Assembly (NCBI GenBank): GCA_029207755.1
Contig: JARCOQ010000001.1
Span: forward strand, 89,391,637-89,455,636
DNA length: 64,000 nt
Source: Chamaea fasciata
Lineage: Eukaryota; Chordata; Aves; Passeriformes; Sylviidae
Direction of reading: 5' to 3'
Position numbers and translations under genes: made by a program. A model generated the notes under the pieces. The model was given only the letters and a program-made list of their open reading frames with translations, did no database searches and had not been told where the DNA came from. This document shows, piece after piece, positions 60,841-64,000 of the stretch (position 1 is the first letter of the stretch; the number at the start of each line of letters is the position of its first letter).

Positions 60841-63800
60841 CACTCTCACATTTTACAAAATCAATTTCCATTCTGTCATGGTATTTCACACATTTGCGTT
60901 CTGAATAAGTTAGAGAATATTCTACAACTTACAAAAATAACTTAAGTTTTAATTTTTCCTGTTACATGAAGAAACCTATCCATACTTTATCTGTTACAGA
61001 TGGAAAAACTACATATGGAGAAGTCAGATCTATTAATTAGTTTATAGGCACAAAGTCCCCTAAAGAGTGCCATGAATCCATGTGTTATTCTTAAGAGCTG
61101 TCTGAAGTACTTGCACTGAATAATTTATTTCAATTTAGCCCTGTTTCTGCTGTTAATTAGCCAAGATCAGATTTTGATTTTTTGAATTTTATTGTTTTGG
61201 GTTTTTTTCTTAACAATTTTTCCCATTTACCTAAATTCACTGAAACACTCTCTGAATATATTTCAGCCTGCCGAAGTATTCAAGCCATCAACACTCATTG
61301 AGTGTGTTCTGTTTTTTCTAATGCATGATAGGATGATTATTAACTTCTGTTGTTTTTAATCTTTCAATAAGTATTTAAATCTTAGGAGAATGAATAAAGG
61401 GGGAGGAAAGCAGAAGAATTGGAAAATCAGTCACATGAGAACTCCAAACTGTTTTACTGTCTATTTCTGTCTAACTGCTGTCTGAGGGCTGTTTCAGGAT
61501 CCTAGCTTAGAATGTGGTTCTGTTGCTCTAGGAAAAGAGGGCCAAACAGCATCTTCCCACTGCTGTGTAGCTCTTTGGTGTTGGAGAGAGTTACAGTCAG
61601 GCCACGAGCATGTAGTGGGACCAGGGGGCACTTATTTCCATGCTCAACCCTGATGACTTTTCCCTGAATTCAGCAACTTTAGACTCCACTGTGAGATCCT
61701 TCCAGCATGAGAGACAAGAAGGGCTAGGGCAATAGGTTGGGAAAAAGTTGGGCAAACAAGGGTGAGGTAGATGTGTGGCAGTAGTTTGAGGGTTGTGGTT
61801 TTCATTGTGGATTATTTTACATGTGAGGTTTTAGTTGGCCTGTTTATAAAATAAGACCAGCAAAATGTATGGTCTCTTTAAACCTTCGTACAACAACATT
61901 ACAGGGTAATGTAATCTGTGCCCTCATTGAATTGCTGTTAATTTTGCCTGCTAAATTAGAATTACTCACCCACTCTGTGCAAAAATGCTTTTTCAGCATT
62001 TTTGGTGCATCTGCTATTGTGTGATATAGCTGCAGTAGTAGTAATGGAAAAGCTATCCTGAAAAATTAAATTAAACTCTACTGAAATCTTTACTATTGCA
62101 TCTTATATTCTTCTGACATCACCCTGTGAAATACCGGCAGTCCCGTATTAGGTATTGTACATGTTGGTGGGCACTCACCATCCCAGAGCACAGGGCCAGA
62201 TCTGGTGAGGATCTGCTGACACCTGGGGATAGGATATACTTGCTGTTGTTCTCAAGGGCAAAATGAGGTGACTGATGGGATTGGCAAGAGCACTGGTTGC
62301 AGCTTTAGCAATCAGAATACCTTCTAAAACCTGTCCTGATCCTAGGTAGATGAGAAAAGCAAAGAGGACTGGAGAAAAATGTCTATAACGGTGTCTTTCT
62401 CAGAGGACCTCAAAGGAGAAAGTAGCTTTGAAGCAGCATTGGACTTTGGACCCAGATCATGCAGTATGTTGCCATAAACATAGAAATGCTTTTGGACAGT
62501 GAATGTGGAAAAGGGTCAAAATTCAAAGTAGTTCACAACTGTGTCTGAGAAAATATTTGCAGACACATCCTCTTACTCATTCCTCTCTGTCAGTTAGTAG
62601 TAAGCGTTGCATTTGGGACTCTGAAAGAGCTGAAAGATTTATTTGGCTGTGGATGATTTATTTATTCAGGTAACTCCCTCTGGTACTATTTATGTAGTTG
62701 TGCATTTTCATATTCTAGTAAGATAGTGAAATGCAACGTGTTGATGCACAACTGGAATGTTAAGCAAATAAACGGTGTGTTGAGCCCCACTTTTGTTGAT
62801 TAGGTCATGCTTTAATTAAGTTTTCTGTATGAATTCGTATCTCTTTCTGGATATTAGGACAGGCAGCAGGCTCTTAATGGTGCCACACATTTTGGCACTG
62901 GGACTTCTGGGTTGCTGCCAGTCCTTGTACACAAAGACTGTGTTGATAGAATTGCGATAAGGGCTCAGGGGGAGATAAGGGCTGTGTTTTGGCCCAATGG
63001 CTTGACCTTGCTCTTGTTGATCCAACAGCAAGAGTCCTATCGATTTCAGAGTGATTGGGACACATGAATACATTTTCGTTCTGGAGAGCTGTGTGCAGGC
63101 AGATGGGAGGAACTGCTGGTGCTGATGCTGAGTGCAGTTTGTTGATACACAGGTGCCTGTTCTTGCGCAGATCAGTCCTTCCTTTGGCACGGCAGCTTTA
63201 TGTATCCGTGTTTTGTGTGTGAACGCAATGTTTGTCAGGCACTTGTTTGGCAGTCCTGGAGACAGAAGTTCTCTGTGCGCTGGGTGTCTGCCTCGGTGGT
63301 GCTAATTCACAAGCTGTTTTGAAGCTTGCCTGGGTGTCAGAAGGCAAGTCCGAGACACTGGTGAGTGTTCACCAGGCCTGTTAACCCCATCAGGCTGCAG
63401 CCACTCCTGAGTTTGGTATTCTCATCACCTAAATTCCTAAATGTACTTCTAAGGCACACTCCCTTCTAACACAAGCTGCCCAAACATCTGTGGCGAGACT
63501 AAGGAAAACATGGAGAAAAAGACCCGAAGATGAATATTTCAGCAGAAACGTGGGAAGGAATGCAATGTAGCTCACGCAAAACCTTCTGTAGTGTATGCCA
63601 TAAATTAACACAATATAAATTTATACATATTTACACCACATAGACTAAAATATATAAATCCTCAATACTCAGCCTTCTGTAGTAGGTGTAAGCAAGCAGT
63701 CCATATGTTTAGCTGATTTCTGAGGAGCTCTAGGGAACAAAATGTATCTTTGTGGAACTTGTGATATTAAGGAGATTATAAACTAGGGTAATCAGTGCAG

Positions 63801-64000
63801 TTCTCAAAAAGGGTTGGCTTTTCTGCAGGCAGAAAATAAGCAGCCATCTCCTGATTTGCTATCTGAGGCTTTAATTAGCCAGGTGCTAAAATACACATGT
63901 AATATTTAGGTGCATGAATAGTCCTATTGATGTTGAAGGCCCAAAGATCAATCCTCACTCGTTGGATTTTCCTGGCTTTAGGCTGCATGAGTCCATTTTC

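Larger units (their letters stand above)
57752..64000. other. non-coding stretch, no gene supported
   Basis: No recognised gene. Notable items are a T-rich tract (58396-58437), a GC hairpin (58735-58752), an A/C-rich run near 59216-59275, two overlapping serine/proline-rich minus frames (59743-60109) and a small CpG patch near 60735-60840. The last open frame of any size is minus 62816-63190 (124 codons), not recognisable. Confidence 0.55.

Overview
The window looks like nuclear DNA from a sauropsid vertebrate, most probably a bird. The main evidence is four fragments of the CR1 LINE family, the dominant retrotransposon of birds and reptiles. One of them (22905-23600, minus strand) still encodes a recognisable piece of the CR1 reverse-transcriptase C-terminal region and ends in the CR1-type 3' terminus. 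There are no Alu-, B1- or L1-like sequences, repeat density is low, and CpG is depleted almost everywhere. Crocodilian or turtle origin is not formally excluded.

I cannot support any complete protein-coding gene. Open frames outside the tandem array are at most about 165 codons, resemble no family I recognise, and are scattered as chance frames would be. The window is best read as intergenic or intronic sequence. A 100-base run of N (52404-52503) is an assembly gap.

The standout region is 32.64-34.94 kb, a CpG island in an otherwise CpG-poor window. Its core (33009-34375) is a GC-rich minisatellite built from two modules: a 12-nt unit (consensus GTGCCCTGTCAC) and a 25-nt unit (19-nt GTGCCCGTGTCTCGCGCAG followed by GTGCRC). 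Modules are grouped into higher-order blocks of 98, 110 and 134 nt, and some copies are 98-99% identical. The array carries about 38 perfect CACGTG E-boxes in roughly 1.15 kb and many alternating purine-pyrimidine runs. It lacks stop codons on the plus strand, so three long overlapping plus-strand open frames (601, 409 and 427 codons) cross it. The 25-nt module changes reading frame every time it occurs, which argues that these frames are by-products of the repeat rather than a protein. Island sequence on the right (34.6-34.94 kb) has a GGGCGG box and a GTGAGC splice-donor-like site, so it may be a promoter with a first exon.

Layout: 1-4.6 kb unremarkable; 4.64-5.26 kb an A-rich tract with a weak promoter/exon candidate; 5.3-22.9 kb unremarkable apart from a 25-base poly-G, a degenerate CR1 at 10.9 kb and an A-rich tract at 12.1 kb; 22.9-23.6 kb CR1; 23.6-32.6 kb unremarkable with small tandem duplications; 32.6-34.9 kb the island and array; 35-64 kb unremarkable with two more CR1 fragments (37.6 and 43.7 kb), the gap, an (ATTT)n microsatellite and a small CpG patch near 60.8 kb.
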